Positions 7,373 through 15,925 of a stretch of 64,000 bases of DNA are shown here, piece by piece (the first letter of the stretch is position 1; every line of letters begins with the position of its first letter). The stretch is from Arthrobacter sp. B6 (lineage in GTDB: Bacteria > Actinomycetota > Actinomycetes > Actinomycetales > Micrococcaceae): positions 697,206-761,205 of the forward strand of contig NZ_KV467169.1 of the NCBI RefSeq assembly GCF_001663775.1. Reading direction: 5' to 3'. The notes beneath the pieces were generated by a model. The model did no database searches. It was not told the origin of the DNA and saw only the letters and a program-made list of their open reading frames with translations. Position numbers and translations under genes: made by a program.

Positions 7373-8326
7373 TCAGCCTTTTCGCTTCTTGATTTCTTCC
7401 GTGGCCTGGGGCAGGACGTCGAAGAGGTCCCCGATGATGCCAAAATCGGCGATCTCGAAGACCGGGGACTCCGCGTCCTTGTTTACGGCCACGATAACCT
7501 TGGCCGTCTGCATCCCGGCCTTCTGCTGGATGGCGCCGGAGATTCCCGCCGAAATGTACAGCTGCGGTGATACCGTCTTGCCGGTCTGGCCCACCTGGGC
7601 GTCATGGCTGATCCAGCCGGCGTCCGTGGCTGCCCGGGAGGCGCCCACGGCGGCACCAAGGGCGTCCGCCAGCTGTTCAACGGGACCGAAGTCGCCGTCC
7701 AAGCCGCGGCCGCCGGCCACAACGATGCGCGCGTCGGTGAGATCGGGGCGGCCACTGGCCACCTTCTGCTCACGGCTTGTGATGCGTGCGGCTGCGGAGG
7801 TGCTGTCAGCGGGCACGTCAATCGTGGTGGTCTCCGGAGCGCTTGGACCGGCCGCAGGCTCGGGCGCGACGTTGTTGGCCTTGACGGTCAGCACTGAGAC
7901 AGGCGTAGTGGTCTTCGCCGCGGTGGTGTACGAACCGGCGAGGACGGACTTGTGCGCCGTACCGTCCTGGTCCACGGCCACCACATCGGTGATGACGCCG
8001 GCCGAAAGCCGGATGCCCAGGCGCGCGGCGATTTCCTTGCCCTCAGGGGAGTTGTCCAGGAGCACCGTGGTGGCCCCGGCTGCCTGGACTGCCGCCGCAA
8101 GGTAGGCGGCCTTCGCTGCCACCAGGTAGTCGTCCAGGTCCTGCACGGAGGGGCGGTAGACGCTGCTGACACCGTAGTCGGCGAAGGCTGCCGACACGCC
8201 GCTGCCAAGGTCGCCGTTCACAGCTACCGCTGTCTCGCCCAGGGAACGCCCCAGGGTCAGCAATTCAAGGCTGCTCTTCTTCAGGGCGGCGCCAGGGTTG
8301 TCAATGAAGATAAGTACGTTTGCCAT
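7373..8326 (-). CDS. etfA: Electron transfer flavoprotein alpha subunit (FAD-binding)
   Basis: The 317-residue large subunit of ETF binds FAD and passes electrons from acyl-CoA and other dehydrogenases to ETF-quinone oxidoreductase. The N-terminal half is the ETF domain (VLIFIDNPGAAL). The C-terminal half holds the FAD motif, with AGGRGLDGDFGPVEQLADAL and PQLYISAGISGAIQQKAGM. It follows etfB by 14 bases and is followed closely by the PIG-L deacetylase. Its length is normal for the family. Confidence 0.95.
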   Translation of the reverse strand: MANVLIFIDNPGAALKKSSLELLTLGRSLGETAVAVNGDLGSGVSAAFADYGVSSVYRPSVQDLDDYLVAAKAAYLAAAVQAAGATTVLLDNSPEGKEIAARLGIRLSAGVITDVVAVDQDGTAHKSVLAGSYTTAAKTTTPVSVLTVKANNVAPEPAAGPSAPETTTIDVPADSTSAAARITSREQKVASGRPDLTDARIVVAGGRGLDGDFGPVEQLADALGAAVGASRAATDAGWISHDAQVGQTGKTVSPQLYISAGISGAIQQKAGMQTAKVIVAVNKDAESPVFEIADFGIIGDLFDVLPQATEEIKKRKG

Positions 8327-8340
8327 GTCTGTGATCCCTC

Positions 8341-9141
8341 TTAGAGCAGCTTCTGGGCGGCCAGGAAGTCCACCAGCTTGATGCCGGCGTCGCCTTCGTC
8401 GGTGATGATGGTGCCGGCGGTGCGGGGCGGGCGTTCCTCCGCCGACGTCACCGTGGTCCAGGAGCCTGCGTGGCCCACCTGCGACGGATCAACTCCGATG
8501 TCTGACAGCGACAGCGTGGTGATGCTCTTGCGCTTGGCGGCGATGATGCCCTTGAAATTGGGGTAGCGGGGCTCGTTGATCTGGTCCGTTACCGACACCA
8601 CGGCCGGCAGCGATGCTTCCACTGTCTCGGAATACGTGTCGGCGTCCCGGCGCGCGGTGAGCCGGCCGCCGTCGACCTCCAGTGACGACGCAAAGGTGAC
8701 CTGCGGCAGGCCCAGCCGTTCTGCCAGCTGCGCCGGCACCAGGGAAGTTTCGCCGTCAGTGGAGGCCATGCCGGTGAGCACGAGGTCCACGGGGGCGCCT
8801 GCGCCGAGGTGGCGGATGGCGGCAGCCAGGGCCAGCGAGGTGGCAGCGGCGTCCGAGCCGGGGAGGGCGTCGTCGGTGAGGTGCACGCCTTCGGTGGCGC
8901 CCATCTGCAAAGACTTCTTGACGGCATTCACCGCACCGGAAGGACCCATGCTGAGCGCAATGACCTGGTTTCCGGCCTTGCCGCCGCCTCGGGCTTCAGC
9001 CAGCTGCAGTGCCGCCTCCAGCGCATATTCGTCCAGCTCGGACAGAATGCTTTCGCCGCGGTCCGTGGTGTAGCCCTCCCCGTTGAGGTGACGGTCGAAC
9101 TGCGTGTCCGGTACATGCTTGACCAGGACGATGATCTTCAA
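8341..9141 (-). CDS. etfB: Electron transfer flavoprotein beta subunit
   Basis: A 266-residue small subunit of the ETF heterodimer, beginning MKIIVLVKHVPDTQ. The motif DGETSLVPAQLAERLGLPQVT is typical of the AMP/recognition-loop region. The start is placed at TTG 9141 because GGAAGAG sits at the right distance upstream. The in-frame GTG at 9153 would add four residues and use up that ribosome-binding site. It is the first gene of the etfB-etfA-deacetylase run. A CCGGGGTAC inverted repeat at 9219-9227 and 9255-9263 flanks a TAGGAT box (9239-9234, minus strand) in its upstream region. Confidence 0.93.
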   Translation of the reverse strand: MKIIVLVKHVPDTQFDRHLNGEGYTTDRGESILSELDEYALEAALQLAEARGGGKAGNQVIALSMGPSGAVNAVKKSLQMGATEGVHLTDDALPGSDAAATSLALAAAIRHLGAGAPVDLVLTGMASTDGETSLVPAQLAERLGLPQVTFASSLEVDGGRLTARRDADTYSETVEASLPAVVSVTDQINEPRYPNFKGIIAAKRKSITTLSLSDIGVDPSQVGHAGSWTTVTSAEERPPRTAGTIITDEGDAGIKLVDFLAAQKLL

Positions 9142-9218
9142 TGTCTCTTCCACTGTATTTACAGCAGCCTTCCATGCTTGTGGATAGCCAGCCGGGTGAG
9201 GTCATGGCCGCGGAACGC

Positions 9219-9263
9219 CCGGGGTACGGGTAGATCCTAGCTAACCATATAGAAGTACCCCGG
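9219..9263 (-). promoter_or_regulatory. Inverted repeat around a possible etfB promoter
   Basis: CCGGGGTAC at 9219-9227 and its exact complement at 9255-9263 enclose 27 bases that include TAGGAT (9239-9234 on the minus strand), a possible -10 box for etfBA. It could be an operator or only a hairpin in the leader. Confidence 0.3.
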
Positions 9264-9313
9264 CGACGCCGCGTTAACGCCTATGTCAGACCGGTTGCCT
9301 GCGGCGCGGGAAT

Positions 9314-9355
9314 GACGACGGCGGGACCCCCGTTAAAGGGAGGCCCGCCGTCGTC
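9314..9355 (-). terminator. Hairpin downstream of the HtrA-type protease gene
   Basis: Twelve-base arms at 9314-9325 and 9344-9355 (GACGACGGCGGG and its complement) are perfect. A further CCCC/GGG pairing lies inside. It lies 43-84 bases past the protease stop. No T tract follows. Confidence 0.6.
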
Positions 9356-9397
9356 GGAACTTCAGTTAGCTGTGCCCGCTTGCCCCGCGGGTGATGC

Positions 9398-11041
9398 CTA
9401 CTGCTCGGCTGCGGCGCCGAGCGTGACGTCCAGGGTCTGTTCCTGGCCGTTGCGCTGGACCGTGATCTTGACCTTGGCTCCGGCTGCCTGCTCGCGGACC
9501 GCCGCAGTCAGCTGGTTGGGTTCGCTGATCGCCAGGTCGTTGAAGCGCGTAATCACATCGCCAACTTTGATGCCGGCGTTTGCTGCCGCCGAACCTGATT
9601 CGACCGTAGCGACGTCGGCACCCACGGAGAATCCCGAGGAGGAACTGTTGGATGACTTGTCCCTGACGCTGACGCCCAGTTGACCATGGGAGGCCTTGCC
9701 GGTGTCGATGATCTCCTGGGCCACCCGCTTGGCGTGGTTGATGGGAATGCTGAAGCCCACGCCGATGTTGCCGCTCGAAGACGACGTGGAGTCGGATCCT
9801 GCGGAGGCGATGGCAACGTTGACGCCGATGATCTCGCCCTTGCTGTTGACCAAGGCACCACCGGAGTTGCCGGGATTGATGGCCGCGTCGGTCTGGATGA
9901 CGTTGATGGAAATGGACCCCTGGTCCCCCTTCTGCTGGCTCTGGCCCCCGTCCGGTGGCGCAAACTTGAAGCCGCCTTCGTCGTCCCCTTCGGAGGCGTC
10001 GCCGTCCTTGGGCGCAGCGGACGACGCAACGCTGATGGTCCGGTTCAGGGTGGAGACGATGCCGTCGGTCACTGTCCCGGTGAGCCCCAAGGGTGAGCCG
10101 ATGGCGATGGCCGTGTCCCCTACGTTGAGCTTGCCGGAGTCCCCAAGGGTGGCCGGAGTGAGGCCGGATGCGTCGTCAGCTTTGATGACTGCAAGGTCCG
10201 AGAGCGGGTCGGTGCCCACAAGCTTGGCCGCGATCACGCGGCCGTCGCTGGTGCGGACCTCAAGTGCCGCGTTGGCCGTCGCTCCGTCCAAGGTGACTAC
10301 GTGGGTGTTGGTAAGGATGTGTCCTTCATCATCCAGGATGATGCCGGAGCCGGTGCCTCCAGCGCCGCCGCTGGAGGCGCTGATGGTCACCACGCTCGGG
10401 GAAGCTTTCAGTGCTGCCGCAGTGATGGCATTGACGTCGTCCTTGTTGTTGACGATGACCGTTTCCGTCTTGCTGCTGCCGATGGCGGAGGAATTCCCGT
10501 CGTCGAAGATGTTGCCCGAGCCCACGGTGGCTACTCCGCCGCCCACCAGCCCGGCCGCCAGGATGCTCGCTACCAGGGTTCCTACGCCGAAGCTTGCCTT
10601 GCGGCGGGGCGCGTCGGCAGGGTTCGGAGCCATTGCCACGTTGCCCCGTGGCGCCGAGTGCGCTCCGTGCTGGCCGTAGTGCTGCTGCCCCTGGCCATAG
10701 GGACCGCCCTGGTTGTGGCCGGGCTGGCCGTAACCGCCGGAGTGTTGGCCGCCTTGGTGGTTCTGTTGTCCGTAAAAAGGTTCACGTGCCGGGTAGACCG
10801 GTCGCGGGGCCCCCGGAATCTGCTGCGCGGACTGTGCGGGGTCCTGGGGACTGTCAAGTCTCTGGGTGGGGTTCTCCGCGGCATCGGAGCCGCCGGCACC
10901 CCTGGCTTCGGCTGCCTGCTGGTCCCCCTCCGCCGCGGACACGTGACCGTGCAGCGGTGCCGGGTGGCGAACGGCCGGCGGCGCGTCGGACTGCCGATCC
11001 CGGGGTTCGGGCTCTGCACCTGGCGTTGGGTTCTCAGTCAT
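9398..11041 (-). CDS. HtrA/DegP-type trypsin-like serine protease with PDZ domain, membrane anchored
   Basis: The 547-residue protein starts at ATG 11041, preceded by GAAAGGAAG at a 7-nt spacing; the longer frame from 11329 lacks such support. A cytoplasmic N-terminal region rich in Gln, Gly, Pro and His is followed by one membrane segment (TLVASILAAGLVGGGVATV). The S1 protease domain then shows all three catalytic residues: H in TNTHVVTLDG, D in SDLAVIKADD and S in NPGNSGGALV. A C-terminal PDZ domain follows (VESGSAAANAGIKVGDVI). It should degrade or chaperone misfolded proteins outside the membrane. It is divergent from the TPM-domain and PspA-like genes, so envelope quality control is a plausible shared theme. 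Confidence 0.93.
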   Translation of the reverse strand: MTENPTPGAEPEPRDRQSDAPPAVRHPAPLHGHVSAAEGDQQAAEARGAGGSDAAENPTQRLDSPQDPAQSAQQIPGAPRPVYPAREPFYGQQNHQGGQHSGGYGQPGHNQGGPYGQGQQHYGQHGAHSAPRGNVAMAPNPADAPRRKASFGVGTLVASILAAGLVGGGVATVGSGNIFDDGNSSAIGSSKTETVIVNNKDDVNAITAAALKASPSVVTISASSGGAGGTGSGIILDDEGHILTNTHVVTLDGATANAALEVRTSDGRVIAAKLVGTDPLSDLAVIKADDASGLTPATLGDSGKLNVGDTAIAIGSPLGLTGTVTDGIVSTLNRTISVASSAAPKDGDASEGDDEGGFKFAPPDGGQSQQKGDQGSISINVIQTDAAINPGNSGGALVNSKGEIIGVNVAIASAGSDSTSSSSGNIGVGFSIPINHAKRVAQEIIDTGKASHGQLGVSVRDKSSNSSSSGFSVGADVATVESGSAAANAGIKVGDVITRFNDLAISEPNQLTAAVREQAAGAKVKITVQRNGQEQTLDVTLGAAAEQ

Positions 11042-11329
11042 GGTGACTTCCTTTCGTGCTCGTCTGACATTAACTATGAACCTCTTGGCTGGAACAAGTG
11101 CGGACGTTCGCTGGGAGCTTCCTGAACGCCCGGGCGCCGCCCTTGGGAGGCCTCGGGTTTCGTTTCGCTGGTGGCATATTCGGCCTTGTGGACGCACCAA
11201 TAGGTGCACCATAGAATCAAAAGGAATTGCCACAGCGACCTGCGGCTTTACACCACGCGTGGGGGCGCTGTGCATTCTGAGACGACTGATTCGTCCCGAA
11301 TCGGCGTCAGGCGTGCTGAAGGGTTGCAC
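11042..11329. other. Divergent intergenic region between the HtrA-type and TPM-domain genes
   Basis: These 288 bases hold the ribosome-binding site of the protease gene (minus strand, GAAAGGAAG just before 11041) and that of the TPM-domain gene (GAAGGG at 11318-11323). A weak plus-strand pair, TTGTGG at 11186-11191 and TAGAAT at 11212-11217, has a 20-nt spacer. No further gene is visible. Confidence 0.5.
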
Positions 11330-13378
11330 ATGCGGTCAAAGTTCAAGCGTATTCTCGCCGTGGTTGGCCTGACCGGGCTGCTCGCGGTTCCCGCCGGCGC
11401 GGCCTGGGCCGAAGATCCGGTGACCATACCTTCTGGAACGAACATTGTGGATAACGCCAATGTCCTGGGTGGACGCAAAGCGGAAGTCCAAGAGGCCATC
11501 TCCAAGCTCCTGGAAGACCACAAATACAACCTCTACGTGGTCACCGTTAACTCTTTTGAGAACCCATCCAGGCCCGAAGACTGGGGCAAGGCCGTCGCGG
11601 AACAGAAATCCATGGGCAGAGCGGACGTACTATTGGCCATTTCGACAGCTGGTCAGTTTTACTTTGCCACTGACGCTTCGAGCCCTATCAGGTCCAAGCA
11701 GTCGAACATCAGCCAGAATGCCGTCACGGCCAATCTTGCTGGCGGCCAGAAGGACTACGCGCAGGCAGCCATTGACACCGCAGCTGCCATCGGCGATGCA
11801 GCGGGAGGCGGGAGCGGAAATGTCCCATCCGAGAGCGGCGCAGGTACGGCAATCCTCGTAGGTACTGGCGTGGTTGCCGCCGGAGGTGCCGGAACCTACC
11901 TCTACTTCCGCAACAAGCGGAAGAAAGCGGCCCAGGCCTCTAGCGCCAGCTACGGCCCGCAAGGCGCTGAACTGGATCCGCTGGCCTCGCTCAGTGTTGA
12001 GGATCTCCGCCGCAAGAGCGGATCGCTGCTCATCGAAGCCGACGACGCGATCAAGTCCAGCGAGCAGGAACTGATGTTCGCCCAGGCCCAGTACGGCGAT
12101 TCTGCCGTCGGCAACTTCACCAAGGCGCTGCAGGAAGCCAAAGGACACATGTCCGAGTCCTTCAAACTCCAACAGCAACTGGACGACCACATTCCCGATA
12201 CCGAAGAGCAGCAGCGCAGCTGGCTTGGCGAGATCATCCGCCGCTCCGAGGCGGCCCTCGCTTCCCTGCAGGAACAGAAGGCCGACTTCGATTCACTGCG
12301 CGAACTGGAAAAGAACGCACCACAGGCCCTCGCCGCGGTCAAAGCCGGCGCGCAGGAAGCCGATGCAAAGATCGCCAATGCTGAGCATTCGCTGAGCACC
12401 CTCCGGTCCAAGTATGCCGACAGCGCCCTGGTCCAGGTCGCCGACAACATCACGCAGGCCAAGGAGCGGCTGGCCTTTGTCCAGAACGCCGCGGCAACTG
12501 CGGAGCAGAAGCTGGCGGAAGGCGAGGCCAGCCTCGCAGCAGTGGCCGTCCGCGCCTCAGAAGAGAGCCTGCACCAGACCAACGTACTCCTCGGCGCTAT
12601 TTCCAAGGTCTCGACCAGCCTGGATGAGGCGCGCACCGGCCTCGAAGCCGCAGTTGTGGATACTTCCCAGGACCTTGCGCAGGCACGGGCGATGATCCAG
12701 TCCGGCGCCCATCCGGAACTCGCCGGACCGGTAGCAGGCGTCGAGTCGGCCCTTGGCCAGGTCAAGGCCGAGATCCAGGGCGGGAAGATCGATCCCATCG
12801 CCACGCTTCAGCGGGTGGAAGCTGCGCATCAGGCATTGGACCAGGCGCTTACCGGGATCCGGGACCAGCAGGAACAGGCACGCCGGGCCCAGGCCTCGCT
12901 GCAGCAGACAATCATGTCCGCCCAGGCCCAGATCAGCGCCACGTCGGACTACATCACGGCCCGCCGTGGAGGTGTAGGTACCGAAGCACGTACGCGGCTG
13001 GCTGAGTCCCAGCGGAACCTGGACTACGCCCTCTCCATCTCCCGCAACGATCCGGTCACTGCCCTCACGTACGCCCAGCAGGCGCACGCCCTCGCAGCCC
13101 AGGCGGCCCAGCTGGCGCAGGCCGACGTCGACAACTTCGGCGGCTACGCCAACCAGGGCTACGGCGGCGGAGGCATGTTTGGCGGCGGCGGCGGAGGCGG
13201 CCTGGGCGGTGCCATCCTCGGCGGCATCCTCATCAACTCCATCCTCAACGGCGGAAGCGGCGGCGGTTGGGGCGGCGGACACAGCGACGGCGGCGGCTGG
13301 GGCGGTGACGGCGGCGGCTTTGGCGGAGGCGACTTCGGCGGGGGCGATTTTGGCGGCGGCGACTCGGGAAGTTTCTGA
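11330..13378 (+). CDS. Large TPM-domain envelope protein with coiled coils and a Gly-rich tail
   Basis: A 682-residue protein starting at ATG 11330 behind GAAGGG. A signal peptide ends near AAWA (about residue 27). Residues about 35-160 form a TPM domain (NIVDNANVLGGRKAEVQEAI, then YNLYVVTVNSFENP). One membrane segment at about 172-193 (AILVGTGVVAAGGAGTYLYF) is followed by the basic stop-transfer RNKRKK. About 400 residues of Ala/Glu/Gln-rich helical sequence follow, likely coiled coil. The last 65 residues are Gly-rich with GGGDFGGGDFGGGD repeats. This architecture puts the TPM domain outside and the coiled coil inside. A PspA homologue lies 110 bases downstream on the same strand, so a link between envelope state and PspA is plausible but inferred. 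Confidence 0.85.
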   Translation: MRSKFKRILAVVGLTGLLAVPAGAAWAEDPVTIPSGTNIVDNANVLGGRKAEVQEAISKLLEDHKYNLYVVTVNSFENPSRPEDWGKAVAEQKSMGRADVLLAISTAGQFYFATDASSPIRSKQSNISQNAVTANLAGGQKDYAQAAIDTAAAIGDAAGGGSGNVPSESGAGTAILVGTGVVAAGGAGTYLYFRNKRKKAAQASSASYGPQGAELDPLASLSVEDLRRKSGSLLIEADDAIKSSEQELMFAQAQYGDSAVGNFTKALQEAKGHMSESFKLQQQLDDHIPDTEEQQRSWLGEIIRRSEAALASLQEQKADFDSLRELEKNAPQALAAVKAGAQEADAKIANAEHSLSTLRSKYADSALVQVADNITQAKERLAFVQNAAATAEQKLAEGEASLAAVAVRASEESLHQTNVLLGAISKVSTSLDEARTGLEAAVVDTSQDLAQARAMIQSGAHPELAGPVAGVESALGQVKAEIQGGKIDPIATLQRVEAAHQALDQALTGIRDQQEQARRAQASLQQTIMSAQAQISATSDYITARRGGVGTEARTRLAESQRNLDYALSISRNDPVTALTYAQQAHALAAQAAQLAQADVDNFGGYANQGYGGGGMFGGGGGGGLGGAILGGILINSILNGGSGGGWGGGHSDGGGWGGDGGGFGGGDFGGGDFGGGDSGSF

Positions 13379-13488
13379 CCCTGGAGACTAGGCGCAGGGT
13401 GGAACGAACCACCCGGTGTATAGATAGCGGTACAACAACTGTTCACTGATTTCAGTGGCCACCACTGAGCAGGACGAAAGGTAACACC

Positions 13489-14283
13489 ATGGTTAAGCAG
13501 TCCATTTTCGGCCGCATCGCGCAGCTTGCAAAGGCAAACATCAACTCCTTGCTGGACAATGCTGAGGATCCGCAGAAGATGCTGGACCAGATGGTCCGGG
13601 ACTACACCAACAACATCGCCGAGGCTGAATCGGCCGTGGCCCAGACCATCGGCAACCTTCGCATGCTTGAGGACGACTACAACGAAGACGTGAAGAACGC
13701 CCGCGATTGGGGCAACAAGGCCCTCGCCGCTTCACGCAAGGCAGACGAGTACCGCGCCAGCGGGCACGCTGCCGACGCCGAAAAGTTCGACAACCTGGCG
13801 AAGGTGGCACTGCAGCGCCAGATGTCAGCCGAGAACGAAGCCAAGGGCGCAGAGCCCAGCATCTCTTCCCAGCGCGAAGTCGTAGACAAGCTCAAGACCG
13901 GCCTTGACCAGATGAAGGGCAAGCTCAACGAACTCACCAGCAAGCGCAATGAACTCGTTGCCCGTTCCAAGACGGCGGCGGCCCAGTCGCAGGTCCACGA
14001 TGCCATCAAGAGCATCGACTTCATGGACCCCACGTCCGAGGTGGGCCGGTTCGAGGAAAAGATCCGCCGCGAAGAGGCCAAGGTCAGAGGCCAGCAGGAA
14101 CTCTCAGAGTCCAGCCTGGACGCCCAGTTCAACCAGCTGGAGGACCTCGGAGAACAGGTGGAGATCGAAGCGCGCCTCGCCGCGCTGAAGTCCGGCAACT
14201 CGGCCAAGCCCGCCATCGGCGCCTCGGCTGCCGGATCCGGTGCTGAGTCCACGGTGGACGAAGCCGACTTCGACAAACTGTAG
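13489..14283 (+). CDS. pspA: PspA/IM30 family membrane-stress protein
   Basis: The 264-residue protein is almost entirely alpha-helical, with the family N-terminus KQSIFGRIAQLAKANINSLL and DPQKMLDQMVRDY. It ends in a short Ala/Gly/Ser linker and an acidic tail. PspA proteins polymerise on the inner membrane face and protect it against proton leakage. GAAAGG lies seven to eight bases before ATG 13489. It follows the TPM-domain gene on the same strand. The 110-base gap contains a CACTGA/CAGTG inverted repeat near 13443-13456 and a TATAGA box, so it may have its own promoter. The gene ends before a strong hairpin. Confidence 0.93.
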   Translation: MVKQSIFGRIAQLAKANINSLLDNAEDPQKMLDQMVRDYTNNIAEAESAVAQTIGNLRMLEDDYNEDVKNARDWGNKALAASRKADEYRASGHAADAEKFDNLAKVALQRQMSAENEAKGAEPSISSQREVVDKLKTGLDQMKGKLNELTSKRNELVARSKTAAAQSQVHDAIKSIDFMDPTSEVGRFEEKIRREEAKVRGQQELSESSLDAQFNQLEDLGEQVEIEARLAALKSGNSAKPAIGASAAGSGAESTVDEADFDKL

Positions 14284-14314
14284 TCAGCACGTGCCCGCAC
14301 CGGTCGGGCATGGC

Positions 14315-14345
14315 AAGGCCGGGGTTCATCCTGAACCCCGGCCTT
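14315..14345 (+). terminator. Hairpin after pspA
   Basis: Perfect 14-bp arms (14315-14328 and 14332-14345; AAGGCCGGGGTTCA and its complement) around a TCC loop lie 32 bases after the stop. No run of Ts follows, which is common in high-GC actinobacteria. Confidence 0.7.
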
Positions 14346-14466
14346 CGGCGTCCCCAGGGGGTGCGGCTCCCCGAACAGCTATGGCTCCCACACACAGCTA
14401 CAGCACCAGCAACAGCTGACGCACCGGGCAATGCGGCCGCCCGTGGATGTGTGTACCGTGGACGCC

Positions 14467-15903
14467 ATGTCCTCCCCCGCCGCAACGTCAATCGTCTGGT
14501 TCCGGGACGACCTCCGCCTCGACGATAATCCTGCGCTGGTGCGGGCCGTCGAACTCGGCCTGCCAGTAACTGTGGTGTACATCCTCGACGAGGAATCAGA
14601 GGGAATCCGCCCTCTCGGCGGCGCAGCCCGCTGGTGGCTGCACCACTCCCTGTCAGCCCTTGCCGCCGAACTGGAGCTGGCCGGATCCTCTTTGGTCCTG
14701 CGGCGGGGCCCGGCGGCGAGGATCATCCGCGACCTGGTCCATGAAACCGGCGCTGGTCATATCCTTTGGAACCGCCGCTATGGCGGTCCGGAGCGGGCTG
14801 TGGATGCCAGCATCAAGGAATGGGCCGAAGCTGCGGGCATCGAAGCCGCCAGCTTCCAAGGGAGCCTGCTCTTCGAGCCGTTGAGCATCACTACCGGCGG
14901 CGGTGGCCCCTACAGAGTCTTTACGCCCTTCTGGCGCGCCTGCCTCGCCGCAGGCGAACCACGCCTGCCTTTTGACGCGCCAGCTGCGCTGCCATCCCCC
15001 GCCGTGGGCCGGAGAAAGCATCCACACAGTGACGCACTCGAGTCCTGGTCCCTGCTGCCGGTTTCACCCGACTGGAGCAAGGGACTGGCGGAAACCTGGG
15101 AACCGGGCGAAGCCGGTGCCCACGGCCGCCTCAAGGACTTCCTGGACGGCCCTGCGGAGGAATACGGAACCGGCAGGGACGTGCCCGGCATCGACGGAAC
15201 AAGCAGGCTGTCCCCTCATCTCCGCTTCGGCGAGGTCAGCCCGTTCCGCGTGTGGCATGCGCTCCGACAGCGCTTTCCGGGCCAGGCGCCTGCCGACGTC
15301 GGTATCTTCCGGTCCGAGATTGGTTGGCGGGAATTCTGCTGGCAGCTGCTCTTTGTGAACCCGCAGCTGGCAACCCGCAACTACCGCCCGGAATTCGACC
15401 GTTTTGCGTGGGAGGAACCTTCCAAGGCCGAGCTGGGCGCCTGGCAGCAAGGGAGAACGGGCTACCCCTTGGTGGACGCCGGCATGCGCCAGTTGTGGAG
15501 GACGGGCTGGATGCACAACCGGGTCCGGATGGCCGCGGCGTCGTTCCTGGTGAAAAACATGCTGGCAGACTGGCGCCTGGGGGAGCAATGGTTCTGGGAC
15601 ACCCTGGTGGACGCCGACGCCGCCAGCAATCCGGCCAACTGGCAATGGGTGGCCGGTTCAGGAGCCGATGCGTCGCCCTACTTCCGGATCTTCAATCCGG
15701 TCACACAAAGCAAGAAGTTCGACCCGGACGGACGTTACCTGAGGCAGTATGTTCCGGAGATCGCGGCCCTGAGCGACAAAGCCATCCATGAACCATGGAA
15801 AAGCGGTGAGGCGGCAGGCGGCTACCCACCCCCGCTGGTATCCCTGCCGGAATCCCGTGAACGGGCGCTGGAGACCTACCAGAGACTCAAGGACGGCCGA
15901 TAG
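14467..15903 (+). CDS. phr: Cryptochrome/photolyase family protein (probable CPD photolyase)
   Basis: A 478-residue flavoprotein that uses blue light to split cyclobutane pyrimidine dimers. The N-terminal alpha/beta domain begins SIVWFRDDLRLDDNPAL, which binds the antenna chromophore in the family. The C-terminal FAD domain shows WREFCWQLL, RTGYPLVDAGMRQLW, GWMHNRVRM and PANWQWVAGSGADASPYFR. These are the class I photolyase signatures. The start is placed at ATG 14467, giving the compact MSSPAATSIVWFR. An in-frame ATG at 14431 would add 12 residues, and neither has a strong Shine-Dalgarno sequence. Activity on CPD rather than 6-4 lesions is inferred. Confidence 0.9.
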   Translation: MSSPAATSIVWFRDDLRLDDNPALVRAVELGLPVTVVYILDEESEGIRPLGGAARWWLHHSLSALAAELELAGSSLVLRRGPAARIIRDLVHETGAGHILWNRRYGGPERAVDASIKEWAEAAGIEAASFQGSLLFEPLSITTGGGGPYRVFTPFWRACLAAGEPRLPFDAPAALPSPAVGRRKHPHSDALESWSLLPVSPDWSKGLAETWEPGEAGAHGRLKDFLDGPAEEYGTGRDVPGIDGTSRLSPHLRFGEVSPFRVWHALRQRFPGQAPADVGIFRSEIGWREFCWQLLFVNPQLATRNYRPEFDRFAWEEPSKAELGAWQQGRTGYPLVDAGMRQLWRTGWMHNRVRMAAASFLVKNMLADWRLGEQWFWDTLVDADAASNPANWQWVAGSGADASPYFRIFNPVTQSKKFDPDGRYLRQYVPEIAALSDKAIHEPWKSGEAAGGYPPPLVSLPESRERALETYQRLKDGR

Positions 15904-15925
15904 CGCCGCGGCAGGCGCCGGTCCC

